Below are positions 1-9,138 of a stretch of DNA of 64,000 bases, piece after piece (the first letter of the stretch is position 1; each line of letters starts with the position of its first letter). A program made the position numbers and the translations under genes. The DNA is from Prevotella sp. tf2-5 (GTDB lineage: Bacteria > Bacteroidota > Bacteroidia > Bacteroidales > Bacteroidaceae). The stretch lies in the NCBI RefSeq assembly GCF_900115435.1, contig NZ_FOWK01000004.1:186001-250000 (forward strand), given 5' to 3'. Under the pieces are notes generated by a model. The model ran no database searches, was not told the DNA's origin, and was given only the letters and a program-made list of their open reading frames with translations.

Positions 1-2528
1 AGAACAACAAGTCTCTATATTCCGATTGGGATGCAACCACCAACGAGCGTCACCAGTTGGCTGACCTCCAGAGAGCAAGGCGTGACGAACAGACTTCAAA
101 AGAAAGCTTATCGCAGTTGCAAGATAAATTCAATGCCCTCTCATCTGACATCATAGACCGCCAGGCTAAGACCAAGGCTATTGAAGATGCTATCCAGCTT
201 AACAATGAGTGGATTGAGAAACGCAAGCAACACGAAGACCTGTTTGTCAAAGCCAGAGAGGTCGAAATCAAGATAGGACAATACCTCGAAAAGGTCAGGA
301 AAACTGACGAGTTAGCAAAAGGGCTCAAAGAAGAACAAGGCAAAACCAAAAGCCTTCTGAAAGCAAAATCAGAAGCTGAAGAGAACGCTAAGAAAGCAAA
401 GGATGTTGTAAAGGCCAAGGAGAACGAGATAGAAGAATTGGGTAATCAACGTAAAGCTCTGAATCCCCAAGCTATCGACGACCAGAAGAGCAAGAAGGAA
501 GCTGCAAAGCGAGAGATAGAAAACATCCGTAAATCTTACGATGATTTAGAAACGGCATTGAAAGATGCCAATATACTTCGAGAAGATATTGAGAAAGAAA
601 AGGCTCAACTATCAGAACTAAAAGATGCGAGCGAAAAGGCAGAGCAAGTCTTTCTGACCAAGAAAACTGAATCTGAGAAAGCCGATAAGCTTTTAACGAC
701 TATGCAGATGAGCATAAAGGACACCCTTATCAATCTGCGCCACCGACTGCAAGAAGAGCAGGCAGATACCTGTCCGCTATGTGGTCAGCATATAGATTAT
801 GCCCATCTTAATGATGACTTTAATGGTGTTCTTACTCCGCTTGAAGATGAACAGAAACGCGCTGCTGAAGCATATCAACAAGCTACCAGTCAACGTGACA
901 CTGCAAGAGATTCCTATAAGAAATTCGACGGTGCCCATCAAATTAAAGCTAAAAACCTAAAGGAAGCCGATCAGAAAAATGATAAGGCAAAAGAAGCCAT
1001 TGAAGCAAAAGCTATAGCAGCTGGTCTAAATATTCAGGATCCCCTAATACCTCAGATAGAGAAACTGCTTGGTTCATTGGATGAAGACATCACCAAATTG
1101 AAGGCAGCCCAGCAAGAGGCAGAGGCTCTACAAGGGAAGATTAATGCTCTGCTGGAAGAAAAGAAGCCTTTGGATACGCTCAAAAGTGAAGCGGAAACAG
1201 CCAAGACAAAGGCAGAGAATGCCGTGAATAATAATTCTGAAACAATCACTCGATTGGATAAGGAGCATAAGGAACTGACCGCTGAATGTGAGACTATCAA
1301 ATCTGAAATCAGTTCTCAACTATCTGGCTATTCTGATAATTGGCAGACTGATATCGATAATCTCCTTAACAAATTAAAGAAAGACGCAAATGAGTATAAC
1401 GACCATCAGAAACAGCTGAACGATGATAGTACCAAACTGGAAAGTGGAACGACGCTTAATAATTCGCTACTTCAATTCAGTCAGAGCATCCTCACAGTAT
1501 GTCCAGAATGGAAGGCTGAGTTTGATGCCAAAGCATATTTTTGTCGTGACATCAACAGGGAATGGGCAGACTTGTTAGCAGAAGTCACAAGACTCGTTTC
1601 AAAGATTAAAGACTGTAAGGCAGTGATTACATCATCTACCGAGGGGTTAACTGCCTATTATCAGGAGTCGGGCAAGACAGAAAAGGATTTGCTGATGCTG
1701 ATTGCCCAAGAACCACAGGTAGCAACAGCTCGTAAATTCGTTGTCGATACAGATTCTCTATTGAAGTCGCGCAATGATGCCATAGTCGATGCGCAGAAAC
1801 AAATAGAAGTTTCGCTTAAGGCATTAGGTCTCAATGAGCGAACTGAGTTGCCAGACTATCAGAGCGTAGAAAACGAGAAAAATGGTACGAAAGCCCTATA
1901 TGACGAACTTTTCACCAATGTTGTTCAGATCAAGGGCCGCTTGGAAACCCATAATAACAACATTAAGCGTCTGAAGGAGATAGAAAATGACCTTGCCATT
2001 GCCAAGCAACAGTTTGCGCGTTGGGATAAATTGAACCGAATCTTCGGTGGCACTCGTTTCCGTACACTGGTGCAGACCTACATCCTGCGTCCGTTGCTCA
2101 ACAATGCCAATATCTATCTGGAGCAGATTACAGACCGCTACCGTCTGACCTGTAGTGAGGACAATGAGCAGCTGAGCATCCTTGTGCTCGACCGCTATAA
2201 CAAGGACCAGGTGCGAAGCGTCACCGTCCTCTCTGGCGGCGAGCGCTTCATGATTTCGCTTGCCCTTTCACTGGCTCTCTCCTCGCTCAATCGTCCGGAT
2301 ATGAATGTCAACATCCTCTTTATTGACGAAGGCTTTGGAACGCTTGACGAGAAGAGCCTTGACTCTGTGATGCAGACCCTCGAAAAGCTTCAGGAGATAG
2401 CAGGACAGACCAATCGACGTGTGGGTATTATCTCACACCGTGAGGAGCTTGAAGAGCGCATCCCCGTGAAAATACAGGTGGTCAAGAAGGGCGAAGGTCG
2501 TAGTATGATAGAAGTTACAAACGCTTAA
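1..2528 (+). CDS. sbcC: SbcC/Rad50-type exonuclease subunit, 3' part (5' end outside window)
   Basis: The reading frame is open from base 3 with no stop, so the gene enters from the left and lacks its N-terminal ATPase lobe here. What remains is two long coiled-coil arms around a zinc hook (CPLCGQH, near base 770), then the C-terminal ABC-type lobe: signature LSGGERF (about 2229), Walker B ILFIDEGFGTLDE (about 2310) and the H-loop IISHREE (about 2430). This is the SMC-like ATPase of the SbcCD nuclease, which trims hairpins and double-strand ends together with the phosphoesterase SbcD; sbcD would be expected just upstream, outside the window. Family assignment is firm. A TTG at 57 is only an internal codon. 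Confidence 0.93.
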   Translation, partial: NNKSLYSDWDATTNERHQLADLQRARRDEQTSKESLSQLQDKFNALSSDIIDRQAKTKAIEDAIQLNNEWIEKRKQHEDLFVKAREVEIKIGQYLEKVRKTDELAKGLKEEQGKTKSLLKAKSEAEENAKKAKDVVKAKENEIEELGNQRKALNPQAIDDQKSKKEAAKREIENIRKSYDDLETALKDANILREDIEKEKAQLSELKDASEKAEQVFLTKKTESEKADKLLTTMQMSIKDTLINLRHRLQEEQADTCPLCGQHIDYAHLNDDFNGVLTPLEDEQKRAAEAYQQATSQRDTARDSYKKFDGAHQIKAKNLKEADQKNDKAKEAIEAKAIAAGLNIQDPLIPQIEKLLGSLDEDITKLKAAQQEAEALQGKINALLEEKKPLDTLKSEAETAKTKAENAVNNNSETITRLDKEHKELTAECETIKSEISSQLSGYSDNWQTDIDNLLNKLKKDANEYNDHQKQLNDDSTKLESGTTLNNSLLQFSQSILTVCPEWKAEFDAKAYFCRDINREWADLLAEVTRLVSKIKDCKAVITSSTEGLTAYYQESGKTEKDLLMLIAQEPQVATARKFVVDTDSLLKSRNDAIVDAQKQIEVSLKALGLNERTELPDYQSVENEKNGTKALYDELFTNVVQIKGRLETHNNNIKRLKEIENDLAIAKQQFARWDKLNRIFGGTRFRTLVQTYILRPLLNNANIYLEQITDRYRLTCSEDNEQLSILVLDRYNKDQVRSVTVLSGGERFMISLALSLALSSLNRPDMNVNILFIDEGFGTLDEKSLDSVMQTLEKLQEIAGQTNRRVGIISHREELEERIPVKIQVVKKGEGRSMIEVTNA

Positions 2529-2540
2529 ACAATTCACAAT

Positions 2541-2969
2541 ATGAAGTATAAGTTTCAAGTCATGGTAGCCCTTACCTATGAAGATAAGGACATTGAGGTC
2601 GAGGTGGAACTCTCCGACGAGGAAGTGGCCCGAATCAAGGAGTTGGTTGCTGCCAGTGCTGCAACTAGTGCTGAACCCAAAGATGAAGATGACTATGTAC
2701 CAGAGCCAGACCTTCTTCAGATACTTGAAGATGGAGAACCGAAGCTTTTCGAGAAGTTCTGGGATTTTATCATGCCTCCCGTATTCGTGGAAATGTTAAT
2801 TAATGGTTTCGACAATGGTTACATTGAGAAGGATAGAAAAGACGAGTTTGATGACTACCATGAAGCCGACTTCGATAAACTCTACGACATCTATGGAGAT
2901 GATATGGAGTTAGAGCATTCCAGCTGCTGCATTTGTAGAATTCCAGACTCATTTGTAGGAAGGTCGTAG
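2541..2969 (+). CDS. Acidic protein of unknown function, probably C-terminally truncated
   Basis: I do not recognise a named family. The 142-residue protein is strongly acidic and begins 12 nt after the sbcC stop, so it may be cotranscribed. It shares the pattern ELSDEEVA near the N-terminus and a W/M..GFDNGYIE/YE segment mid-protein with the 189-residue product at 24717-25286, so the two are paralogues. From about residue 125 the sequence becomes cysteine-rich and unlike the paralogue (HSSCCICRIP), and the frame stops 11 bp before the stop of the converging gene at 2981. This looks like a truncated or frame-shifted copy; the last 15-20 residues are probably not native. Confidence 0.6.
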   Translation: MKYKFQVMVALTYEDKDIEVEVELSDEEVARIKELVAASAATSAEPKDEDDYVPEPDLLQILEDGEPKLFEKFWDFIMPPVFVEMLINGFDNGYIEKDRKDEFDDYHEADFDKLYDIYGDDMELEHSSCCICRIPDSFVGRS

Positions 2970-2980
2970 CAACGGGTAAT

Positions 2981-3439
2981 TTATTTCTTCAGTAGTTCCC
3001 ATATTTCATTCATGGTGAGACTGTCATTCTCCTTTCCAATCAGGTTCAAAACAAAACCAGGCCATTGCTGGAACAATTCGCCAGTTCTTTGAAATTTGGC
3101 TTCTTCTACTTTCTTTTTGAAGCCATCACGGATCTCGTTTGAAATCAGCAAAGTATTACCAAATCCCAAATATTCAGAACTCCAATTGGGATTGTTAGAC
3201 TCACTGCCCATCAAACCATGTTCAAGATCCACAAATACTGGAATGACATCCTTAATATGTTCTCGGTCAATACAATCATCACCCAAGAAATAGTTGGCAT
3301 GATATATCTGCCCTTCTCTGTCGATAATATAGATGCCGCCCATTTCTCCCATTGCCCCTTCATAGGCAAAAGAGAAAGCAACAATATCAAGAGACGAATA
3401 ATCTTGATAATTTGATTCTGTAATTTCAATGATGTCCAT
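2981..3439 (-). CDS. Conserved hypothetical protein, MDIIEITES family (copy 1)
   Basis: A 152-residue protein of no family I can name. It starts MDIIEITESN and is clearly homologous to the product at 23031-23618 along almost its full length (shared AFSFAYEGAMGEMG, GQIYHANY, QRWPGF/QQWPGF and KDxDSLTM segments). The nucleotide sequences are also very similar, roughly 85% over the first 140 bp by eye, so the duplication is not ancient. A minus-strand -7 box (TATCTTTG, 3472-3479) lies 33 bp upstream of the ATG, so it has its own promoter. It converges on the acidic gene at 2541, the same two families that lie near each other at 23-25 kb. Confidence 0.7.
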   Translation of the reverse strand: MDIIEITESNYQDYSSLDIVAFSFAYEGAMGEMGGIYIIDREGQIYHANYFLGDDCIDREHIKDVIPVFVDLEHGLMGSESNNPNWSSEYLGFGNTLLISNEIRDGFKKKVEEAKFQRTGELFQQWPGFVLNLIGKENDSLTMNEIWELLKK

Positions 3440-3471
3440 AACTCTAAATCTTATTTGAAATAAATTGGGGA

Positions 3472-3479
3472 CAAAGATA
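3472..3479 (-). promoter_or_regulatory. Promoter -7 element for the 2981-3439 gene
   Basis: Minus-strand TATCTTTG matches the Bacteroidetes TAnnTTTG element and lies 33 bp upstream of the ATG at 3439. Confidence 0.6.
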
Positions 3480-3498
3480 CGAAAAAAATACTATTGTC

Positions 3499-3529
3499 TT
3501 TGTAGTTTAATGGAAAAGTTATATCTTTG
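3499..3529 (+). promoter_or_regulatory. Bacteroidetes sigma-ABfr promoter for the 3645 gene
   Basis: TTTG at 3499-3502 and TATCTTTG at 3522-3529 are separated by 19 nt, the canonical spacing. It fires away from the minus promoter at 3472 and leaves a leader of about 110 nt that contains a possible CCACCAAC/GTTGG-GGTGG hairpin before the gene at 3645. Confidence 0.7.
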
Positions 3530-3644
3530 CACCAGATTTTTGCATCAAGAGTGGCAAAATGCCCACCAACCGGCCTTTGAAATATCGTTGGCAGCGGTGG
3601 TAAAAAGATGCGAGTGAGATAATAACCCACTAAAGATTAACGAT

Positions 3645-4106
3645 ATGGAGATCAAGAAAATTGAAAAGTGTAATTATGTGATGTTCCCGCGACTGCAGGA
3701 ACAGGGTATTGAATTCAAACATGTGGAGCGCGAGGCTTTCCGTGCGGAACTGAAGCATGTTAAGGGACATGGCGACTACTGGCTGGTGTATCAGCAGGCA
3801 CCGCCCCACCTGGTGGCCAACATCCAGTTTGCCGAGGATGAAACCGAGTTTGACCGCAAGCTGGGCTGGTTCATTGGCCAGCAGAAGCTGCACGAGTACG
3901 TGCGTGGCGATCTGACTTTCATCAGTGCCCTTGCAGGCTACAATCATGAAGAGGTTCCCATGCGATTCCCCGACAACATCAAGAGCATCGTATATGCCAT
4001 GAGCAATTCTGCCCGTTGGTGGCACGAGTATGGTCAAGAGGTGATTACCAATACATGCAGTAGTAAAAAGCTATTTTTGAATATTAAAGTGAGTAAAATG
4101 CAATAA
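3645..4106 (+). CDS. Hypothetical protein
   Basis: A 153-residue protein with no domain I recognise. It has mixed alpha/beta character, many aromatic residues, and no signal peptide or membrane segment. The tail after EYGQEVITN turns into a low-complexity Lys/Asn/Ser stretch in AT-rich DNA, which suggests the native C-terminus has been lost or replaced. Base composition of the first 380 bp is noticeably more GC-rich than the AT-rich stretch that follows at 4060-4210, so a recombination junction may lie near 4050. A canonical promoter at 3499-3529 precedes it. Confidence 0.55.
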   Translation: MEIKKIEKCNYVMFPRLQEQGIEFKHVEREAFRAELKHVKGHGDYWLVYQQAPPHLVANIQFAEDETEFDRKLGWFIGQQKLHEYVRGDLTFISALAGYNHEEVPMRFPDNIKSIVYAMSNSARWWHEYGQEVITNTCSSKKLFLNIKVSKMQ

Positions 4107-4164
4107 AATTGTTATTTTTCGTCAGATTTTTCTATTTCTCGCACGATTTGTGGATTATATTTTG

Positions 4165-4172
4165 TATCTTTG
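4165..4172 (+). promoter_or_regulatory. -7 element of the restriction operon promoter
   Basis: TATCTTTG precedes the XRE gene by about 40 nt. It is the only good promoter I see before the long co-directional run 4212-21968. A TTTG lies only 14 nt upstream, so the -33 part is weak, as would suit a regulated promoter. Confidence 0.5.
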
Positions 4173-4211
4173 CGACAAATATAAAATTTAGGTGAACCTA
4201 TAGCTATCATA

Positions 4212-4424
4212 ATGGATAAAGATATTAACCGAATAAAAGTTGTGTTGGCTGACAAGAAGCGAACCAACAAATGGCTTGCTGAACAGTTAGGGAAAGATCC
4301 TGCAACTGTTTCAAAGTGGTGTACAAATAGCTGTCAGCCAACCCTTGAAACCCTTATGAAAATTTCAAAGTTGCTTGACGTAGATCTTAAAGAACTCGTT
4401 AGATTTGAAGAATTGGATAATTAA
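4212..4424 (+). CDS. XRE-family helix-turn-helix regulator
   Basis: A 70-residue Cro/C1-type protein that is almost entirely the DNA-binding domain: helix 2 and recognition helix around WLAEQLGKDPATVSKW, then the LETLMKISKLLDVDLKELV tail typical of the family. It is the first gene of the block, 11 nt before the GmrSD-like gene, in the position and size of a C (controller) protein of restriction-modification systems, where such proteins delay nuclease expression until DNA is methylated. The controller role is inference; the fold is clear. Its likely operator is around the -7 box at 4165. Confidence 0.85.
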   Translation: MDKDINRIKVVLADKKRTNKWLAEQLGKDPATVSKWCTNSCQPTLETLMKISKLLDVDLKELVRFEELDN

Positions 4425-4435
4425 GAAAAAGAAAA

Positions 4436-6541
4436 ATGATACAAGAAAATACACCTGCAAAGGTTGGCTTATTGGAATTGTTACTCGCATCATCAGGAGT
4501 GCAGTTCGTTATACCTGCCTATCAGCGCAACTATACTTGGACGACAAGCAGAGAGGTAAAACAACTGCTTGATGATATAAAGGCTGTGCTGAGAGGAGAA
4601 CGCAATAAGCACTTTATAGGAATTATCATATACCTTGAACGCTCTCTTGACTTTTCACGAAGAGAACGTTCTGTGATAGATGGCCAGCAACGATTGACAA
4701 CATTGTTCCTTTCACTATATGCAGTAAAGGAACTGATGCTCGAACGTGGTATGGAGGAAGAGGCCAAGCGTTTGGAAATGCAGTATCTTATTAATCCATA
4801 CGACGAGACAGCAAAATATAAGCTGAAGCCCCTTGTCAGCGATGATACTGTCTATCAGCAGATTGTTAACAGAGACTTCAAAAATATCGTTGATATGAAG
4901 TCAAATGTGTGGTTGAACTTTGAGTACATCAAAAATGAGATAAAGAACCTGACGGAGCGGTTCTCTCTCAATGATGTACTTCTTGCGATGAACCGCCTAT
5001 ACCTTGTCTGTGTACCAATTAGCAATGATGACTATCCGCAGAAGATATTTGAGAGCATCAATGCTACTGGTGCGAAACTTACTGCATCAGACCTCATCCG
5101 CAACTTCATGCTCATGCCTATTGAGAGTGTGAAACAGGATGAATATTACAACAAGTACTGGAAGGAATTGGAAAGGCTTATTTCTACAGACTCGAAAAAA
5201 CTGGAGTCCTATTTCCGTTTCTTCTTGATAGCCAAACGTCAGGCAACCGTAAAAAAAAGCGATATATACCGCGTATTCACAGAATGGTTTGCTTCCACAG
5301 AAAAGGAAATTGGTGTTGAGGGTATCTTCAAGGAAGTTGTTCACTATGCCCGATGCCACAATGCTGTATATGCTCAACCTATTACAGAACTTGATGCCGT
5401 ATTACGGAAACCTATAGAGGAATTCAGACATATCCTGTCAGATATGCCAGCACCATTACTGATGGAGTATATGTCGTTAAGCAAACGTACAGATACAAAT
5501 GGTAATCCGTTTATTAGTACAGCGCAGTTGGCAGACATTATCACGGTGCTTAATTCATATTTGATGCGTCGTGCATTGTGTGATCTGGATACAAGTTCCA
5601 TCTCCAATTACTTCCCGACGTTATTGAAAGAGACCTTGGTTGACTGTAATGGTGACTTTTCCAACATCGTGGTTGTTTTCAAGAAAGACCTTGTTAACCG
5701 CAATAAGGGCAATGCAATGGAAATGCCAGATGACAAGAAGTTGGAAGAGCGTATCCTCAATGCGAACATGTATAATCTGCGCACGTGGCTTACTATCTTC
5801 TTGTGCAAACTAGAAAGCGAGGACAACCCTGCTCCAGTTGATTTCTCAAAACTGAGTATTGAGCATCTGATGCCGCAGAAGCCTACCCAAGAGTGGTGCG
5901 ATGCCCTACAGACAGATGCTGACACATATGAGCAGAATCTCCATCGTCTTGGCAACCTAACCCTTGCAGCCCGTCCCGATAATAGTAAGATGAGCAACAA
6001 TGTCTGGGAATATAAGACGAGGATATTGGCTTCTACAAGCCATCTGAAACTTAACGAGGCTATTCTGAAGAAATCGCATTGGACAATTGGGGATATAGAC
6101 GAGCGTACACGGTCACTCATTTCAAGTATCATACGCCTTTATCCTTACTACGAGGCAAAGGGTGAGATTGTGACAAAGATACCAGTAGTCATCGACTGTC
6201 AAGAAGGATACGCTATAGGTACGTTCTACCCTGACAATGGAAGTATCGAGGTGCTTGAGTCTTCAGTGCTGAATACAGCCTTCTCGACACCAGAAAAATA
6301 TCCCTGGGTAGAAGAACAGCGTCAAGAACTATTAGAAGATGGAGTTATTGCATATAATGACAAGCATCAGCTTGTATTCATGCAGAACTACACTTTCTAT
6401 ACTCAGATAAAAGGCTCTACTGCCCTTAGTTCTATAGCCTCACTCATCCTGCACGGCAATCGTAACGGGTGGGAATACTGGTATACAGAAGATGGCAAGC
6501 AGCTCGGACAGGTTAAAGGGTTGAAGAAAGGAAAAGAATGA
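4436..6541 (+). CDS. GmrSD-like DUF262/DUF1524 protein with C-terminal DUF4357-like domain
   Basis: A 701-residue protein. N-terminal DUF262: IPAYQRNYTW near residue 27 and DGQQRLTT near 81, the ParB/Srx-like NTP-binding signature. DUF1524 with an HNH-like nuclease core: IEHLMPQ near 476 followed by RLGNLTL near 504. The last 100 residues (SSIASLILHGNRNGWEYW) resemble DUF4357, often found at the ends of such proteins. This is the architecture of GmrS-GmrD fusions, type IV enzymes that cut DNA carrying modified bases, though many DUF262 proteins have other or unknown targets. The stop overlaps the next ATG by 4 bp. Target here cannot be told from sequence. Confidence 0.85.
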   Translation: MIQENTPAKVGLLELLLASSGVQFVIPAYQRNYTWTTSREVKQLLDDIKAVLRGERNKHFIGIIIYLERSLDFSRRERSVIDGQQRLTTLFLSLYAVKELMLERGMEEEAKRLEMQYLINPYDETAKYKLKPLVSDDTVYQQIVNRDFKNIVDMKSNVWLNFEYIKNEIKNLTERFSLNDVLLAMNRLYLVCVPISNDDYPQKIFESINATGAKLTASDLIRNFMLMPIESVKQDEYYNKYWKELERLISTDSKKLESYFRFFLIAKRQATVKKSDIYRVFTEWFASTEKEIGVEGIFKEVVHYARCHNAVYAQPITELDAVLRKPIEEFRHILSDMPAPLLMEYMSLSKRTDTNGNPFISTAQLADIITVLNSYLMRRALCDLDTSSISNYFPTLLKETLVDCNGDFSNIVVVFKKDLVNRNKGNAMEMPDDKKLEERILNANMYNLRTWLTIFLCKLESEDNPAPVDFSKLSIEHLMPQKPTQEWCDALQTDADTYEQNLHRLGNLTLAARPDNSKMSNNVWEYKTRILASTSHLKLNEAILKKSHWTIGDIDERTRSLISSIIRLYPYYEAKGEIVTKIPVVIDCQEGYAIGTFYPDNGSIEVLESSVLNTAFSTPEKYPWVEEQRQELLEDGVIAYNDKHQLVFMQNYTFYTQIKGSTALSSIASLILHGNRNGWEYWYTEDGKQLGQVKGLKKGKE

Positions 6542-7878
6542 TGAATAAGAACTTAGGATCATTATATAAGCCAGTCCAATATTTGGGTGCAAAGACAAGA
6601 ACATTAGATGCTATTATCTCTGAATGTCACCGCCTGTATAAGAAGGAATCCTATGTTGTGGATTTATTCTCTGGTAGCAGTCTTGTATCCCAGGCTCTTT
6701 ATCTTAACAAAATGCCAGTCATTGCTAATGATGTTATGAGGTTCTGTTCTGATATGTCTGCCTGTTTGTTAAACATTGCGAAGACGAATGATTCACAATC
6801 ATTACTGAAGGAAGCAATCAAGGGCGTTTCAACATGCCAAATAGATTCTGAATTCTTTGAACCATTTAAAGAATATATAGATAATGAAGAAAGGTTAATA
6901 AGGACAAAAGACTTGCATGGGCTAAAGAACCTGTATTCTCAACTCCCTATTATGAGCAATGAGACTATTGAGCCTTCTCGTCAGGTAAAGTACATAAGAG
7001 AGCATATAGGTAAGGAAGCATTTAATGGTGCACCTCTAATTACTAATTATTATTCTGGTTCCTATTTTGGTATAATGCAGTCTATCAGACTGGACGCAAT
7101 AAGATGCTATATCGAGAAGAATTTTATTGAAAATGGTGATTTTTGGGTGCACACTGCTTTATTGACAGCTTTGTATAGTACTTTATCTACTATTGTGCAT
7201 AGTGCAGGAAAGCACTTTGCACAGCCAATCTGCATAACCGATATTGACAAGAACAAGATTACCAATATAAGACTTTTTGAGAACCGCAGTTATGACGTAG
7301 ATCTGTTGTTTGTTGGATTTCTGAAGGAAATTCTTGCTAAAACTGGAAAGCAAAAGACGTTGCAACCATGTGTATCTTCTTGCAATAATGTTCAAGACAA
7401 ATGCTTTGCAAATCTTTTAGAAGACAAGAACATATCAGTTATATATGCAGATCCTCCTTATACAGCCCAGCAATACTCAAGGTTCTATCATGTTCCAGAA
7501 GTGGTTAGATTCTATAAATATCCTCAGTTACAACAGCACAGAGGACATATAACACAGGGGCTTTATCCAGACGGCAAATTTAAGTCAGATTTCTGCTCAA
7601 AAACAAAAGCAAAAGACGCTTTTAGAACGATCTTTGAGCTTGTAAAGAAAATCCAATGCAGTTTTGTTCTCAGTTATTCTGAGTCAAAAAAGGATGCGAC
7701 CGGTAATGAAAGGATGGTGACGAGGAATGATATTTTATCAATAGCAGAAAAGTATCTACCTAATTACAAGTCAAAGCAACTTAGATTTGATTTTGATTAC
7801 AGACAATTAAACTCATCTGCCAAAATAGTTCACGACAAGGAAGACAAAGAATTCCTTATAATATTTGAAAAGAAATGA
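6538..7878 (+). CDS. D12-class DNA adenine N6-methyltransferase, first copy
   Basis: A 446-residue protein with the alpha-class order of motifs: N-terminal YLGAKTR (AdoMet/target region), motif I DLFSGSS near residue 42 and catalytic motif IV DPPY near 305. The large insert between them (about 250 residues) should hold the target-recognition domain. It transfers a methyl group from S-adenosylmethionine to adenine N6. It is translationally coupled on both sides: ATGA overlap with the DUF262 gene and again with the second methyltransferase. With the neighbouring nuclease genes it is probably the protecting methylase for one strand or one half of an asymmetric site (inference). Confidence 0.9.
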   Translation: MMNKNLGSLYKPVQYLGAKTRTLDAIISECHRLYKKESYVVDLFSGSSLVSQALYLNKMPVIANDVMRFCSDMSACLLNIAKTNDSQSLLKEAIKGVSTCQIDSEFFEPFKEYIDNEERLIRTKDLHGLKNLYSQLPIMSNETIEPSRQVKYIREHIGKEAFNGAPLITNYYSGSYFGIMQSIRLDAIRCYIEKNFIENGDFWVHTALLTALYSTLSTIVHSAGKHFAQPICITDIDKNKITNIRLFENRSYDVDLLFVGFLKEILAKTGKQKTLQPCVSSCNNVQDKCFANLLEDKNISVIYADPPYTAQQYSRFYHVPEVVRFYKYPQLQQHRGHITQGLYPDGKFKSDFCSKTKAKDAFRTIFELVKKIQCSFVLSYSESKKDATGNERMVTRNDILSIAEKYLPNYKSKQLRFDFDYRQLNSSAKIVHDKEDKEFLIIFEKK

Positions 7879-9134
7879 TTCAGAGATATTTGGGAAACAA
7901 GAACTCTATCGCAGATCACATCCTTCGTGAGGTTGGAAGATTCTGCCAACCAGGGGATATTGTATGCGATATCTTTTCTGGTACAATATCAATGTCTATG
8001 GCCCTGAAGAGAAGTGGTTATAGGGTTGTATCCAATGACATCAGTATTTTCTCATATCACTATGCCAATTGCTATTTGAGAAACAATACAATACCAGCCT
8101 TTGACTTGGGGCTACTTGGTATAAATGGTGCTGACTATGAGAATATAGCTCAAGAAGTTATTGAGAAAAAAAAGGATGAGGTAGGCTTTTCCTTTTTGAG
8201 AAATCAGCAACTATATGAACTCTACAAGAATCTTATTATAGTCCTTGTCTATCTCGAAAGAATAGAAACAACAGATATTGCCAAGGAATTTCAGGCCCAT
8301 TATATATACAACACTTATACAGAAAAAGGGGAAAATAGCTATTTCCGTAGCTTAAGGGGTACAGAAGGACACCGTCGCTTCTTCACACCTGCTAATGGAA
8401 AGAGAATAGATAATATTTTAAATAAGATTCGTGAATGGAATGATAACCAGCTTTTAAGTGAAGTTCAATATAGTTTACTCATCAGCATCTTATGTGAATC
8501 TATAGAAAAAATCAGTAATACCCAAGGTACATATCACGACTTTCAAAGAGAACTTTATGATGAAAGGGCATTACATGATTTGACCTTACGAATTCCTCCT
8601 TTTGATGATGTAATCAGCACTCAGAACGAACATATCATTGGTAGAGCTCAAGATTCTCTCCGTTTCATTAAGGAGGTGCCTGACCACAAGCTTCTTTATT
8701 TGGATCCTCCATATAATTTTAGACAATATACATCATACTATTTTATGCTGAATCTTATTTGTAACTACTGTACGATTAAGAATCTAAATAAATACTTCAA
8801 GAATGTGAAGTTTGTTAGAGGTCAGAATATGGATGATGACTTCGATTCGACATTCTGCAAATCAGACAAGTTCATAGAATCACTACGCCAACTTATAAGT
8901 GATGCGAGAACACAATATGTTATAATGAGCTATTATGATGGCAGAAACCATGAGAATAAAGGTACTCGTAGAAAAGATAATGGCATTGCTGCTATTATTG
9001 AGCTATTTAGAAGCGACATCTTCAAAGCAGGAAGTTTTGAACAATTAGCTTTTGAGCGTACAAACTATCAAAGTTTCCAAGGGCATACTGCAGATAAGTG
9101 TAACGAATACTTATTTATAGCTGAAAAAAGATAA
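7875..9134 (+). CDS. D12-class DNA adenine N6-methyltransferase, second copy
   Basis: A 419-residue protein of the same class as its upstream neighbour but clearly divergent: YLGNKNSI at the N-terminus, motif I DIFSGTI near residue 32, catalytic DPPYNFRQY near 277. Two adenine methylases side by side are typical of systems whose recognition site is asymmetric, so each strand needs its own enzyme; in the LlaJI family the analogous pair are C5-methylases. Base composition is AT-rich like the rest of the first half of the operon. Starts in an ATGA overlap, and is followed 4 bp later by the McrB-like gene. Confidence 0.9.
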   Translation: MIQRYLGNKNSIADHILREVGRFCQPGDIVCDIFSGTISMSMALKRSGYRVVSNDISIFSYHYANCYLRNNTIPAFDLGLLGINGADYENIAQEVIEKKKDEVGFSFLRNQQLYELYKNLIIVLVYLERIETTDIAKEFQAHYIYNTYTEKGENSYFRSLRGTEGHRRFFTPANGKRIDNILNKIREWNDNQLLSEVQYSLLISILCESIEKISNTQGTYHDFQRELYDERALHDLTLRIPPFDDVISTQNEHIIGRAQDSLRFIKEVPDHKLLYLDPPYNFRQYTSYYFMLNLICNYCTIKNLNKYFKNVKFVRGQNMDDDFDSTFCKSDKFIESLRQLISDARTQYVIMSYYDGRNHENKGTRRKDNGIAAIIELFRSDIFKAGSFEQLAFERTNYQSFQGHTADKCNEYLFIAEKR

Positions 9135-9138
9135 GAAT

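Noticed and set aside
50..418. 122-codon minus frame opposite sbcC
   Set aside because: Shadow of the coiled-coil coding frame; Ser/Leu-rich, no homology pattern.
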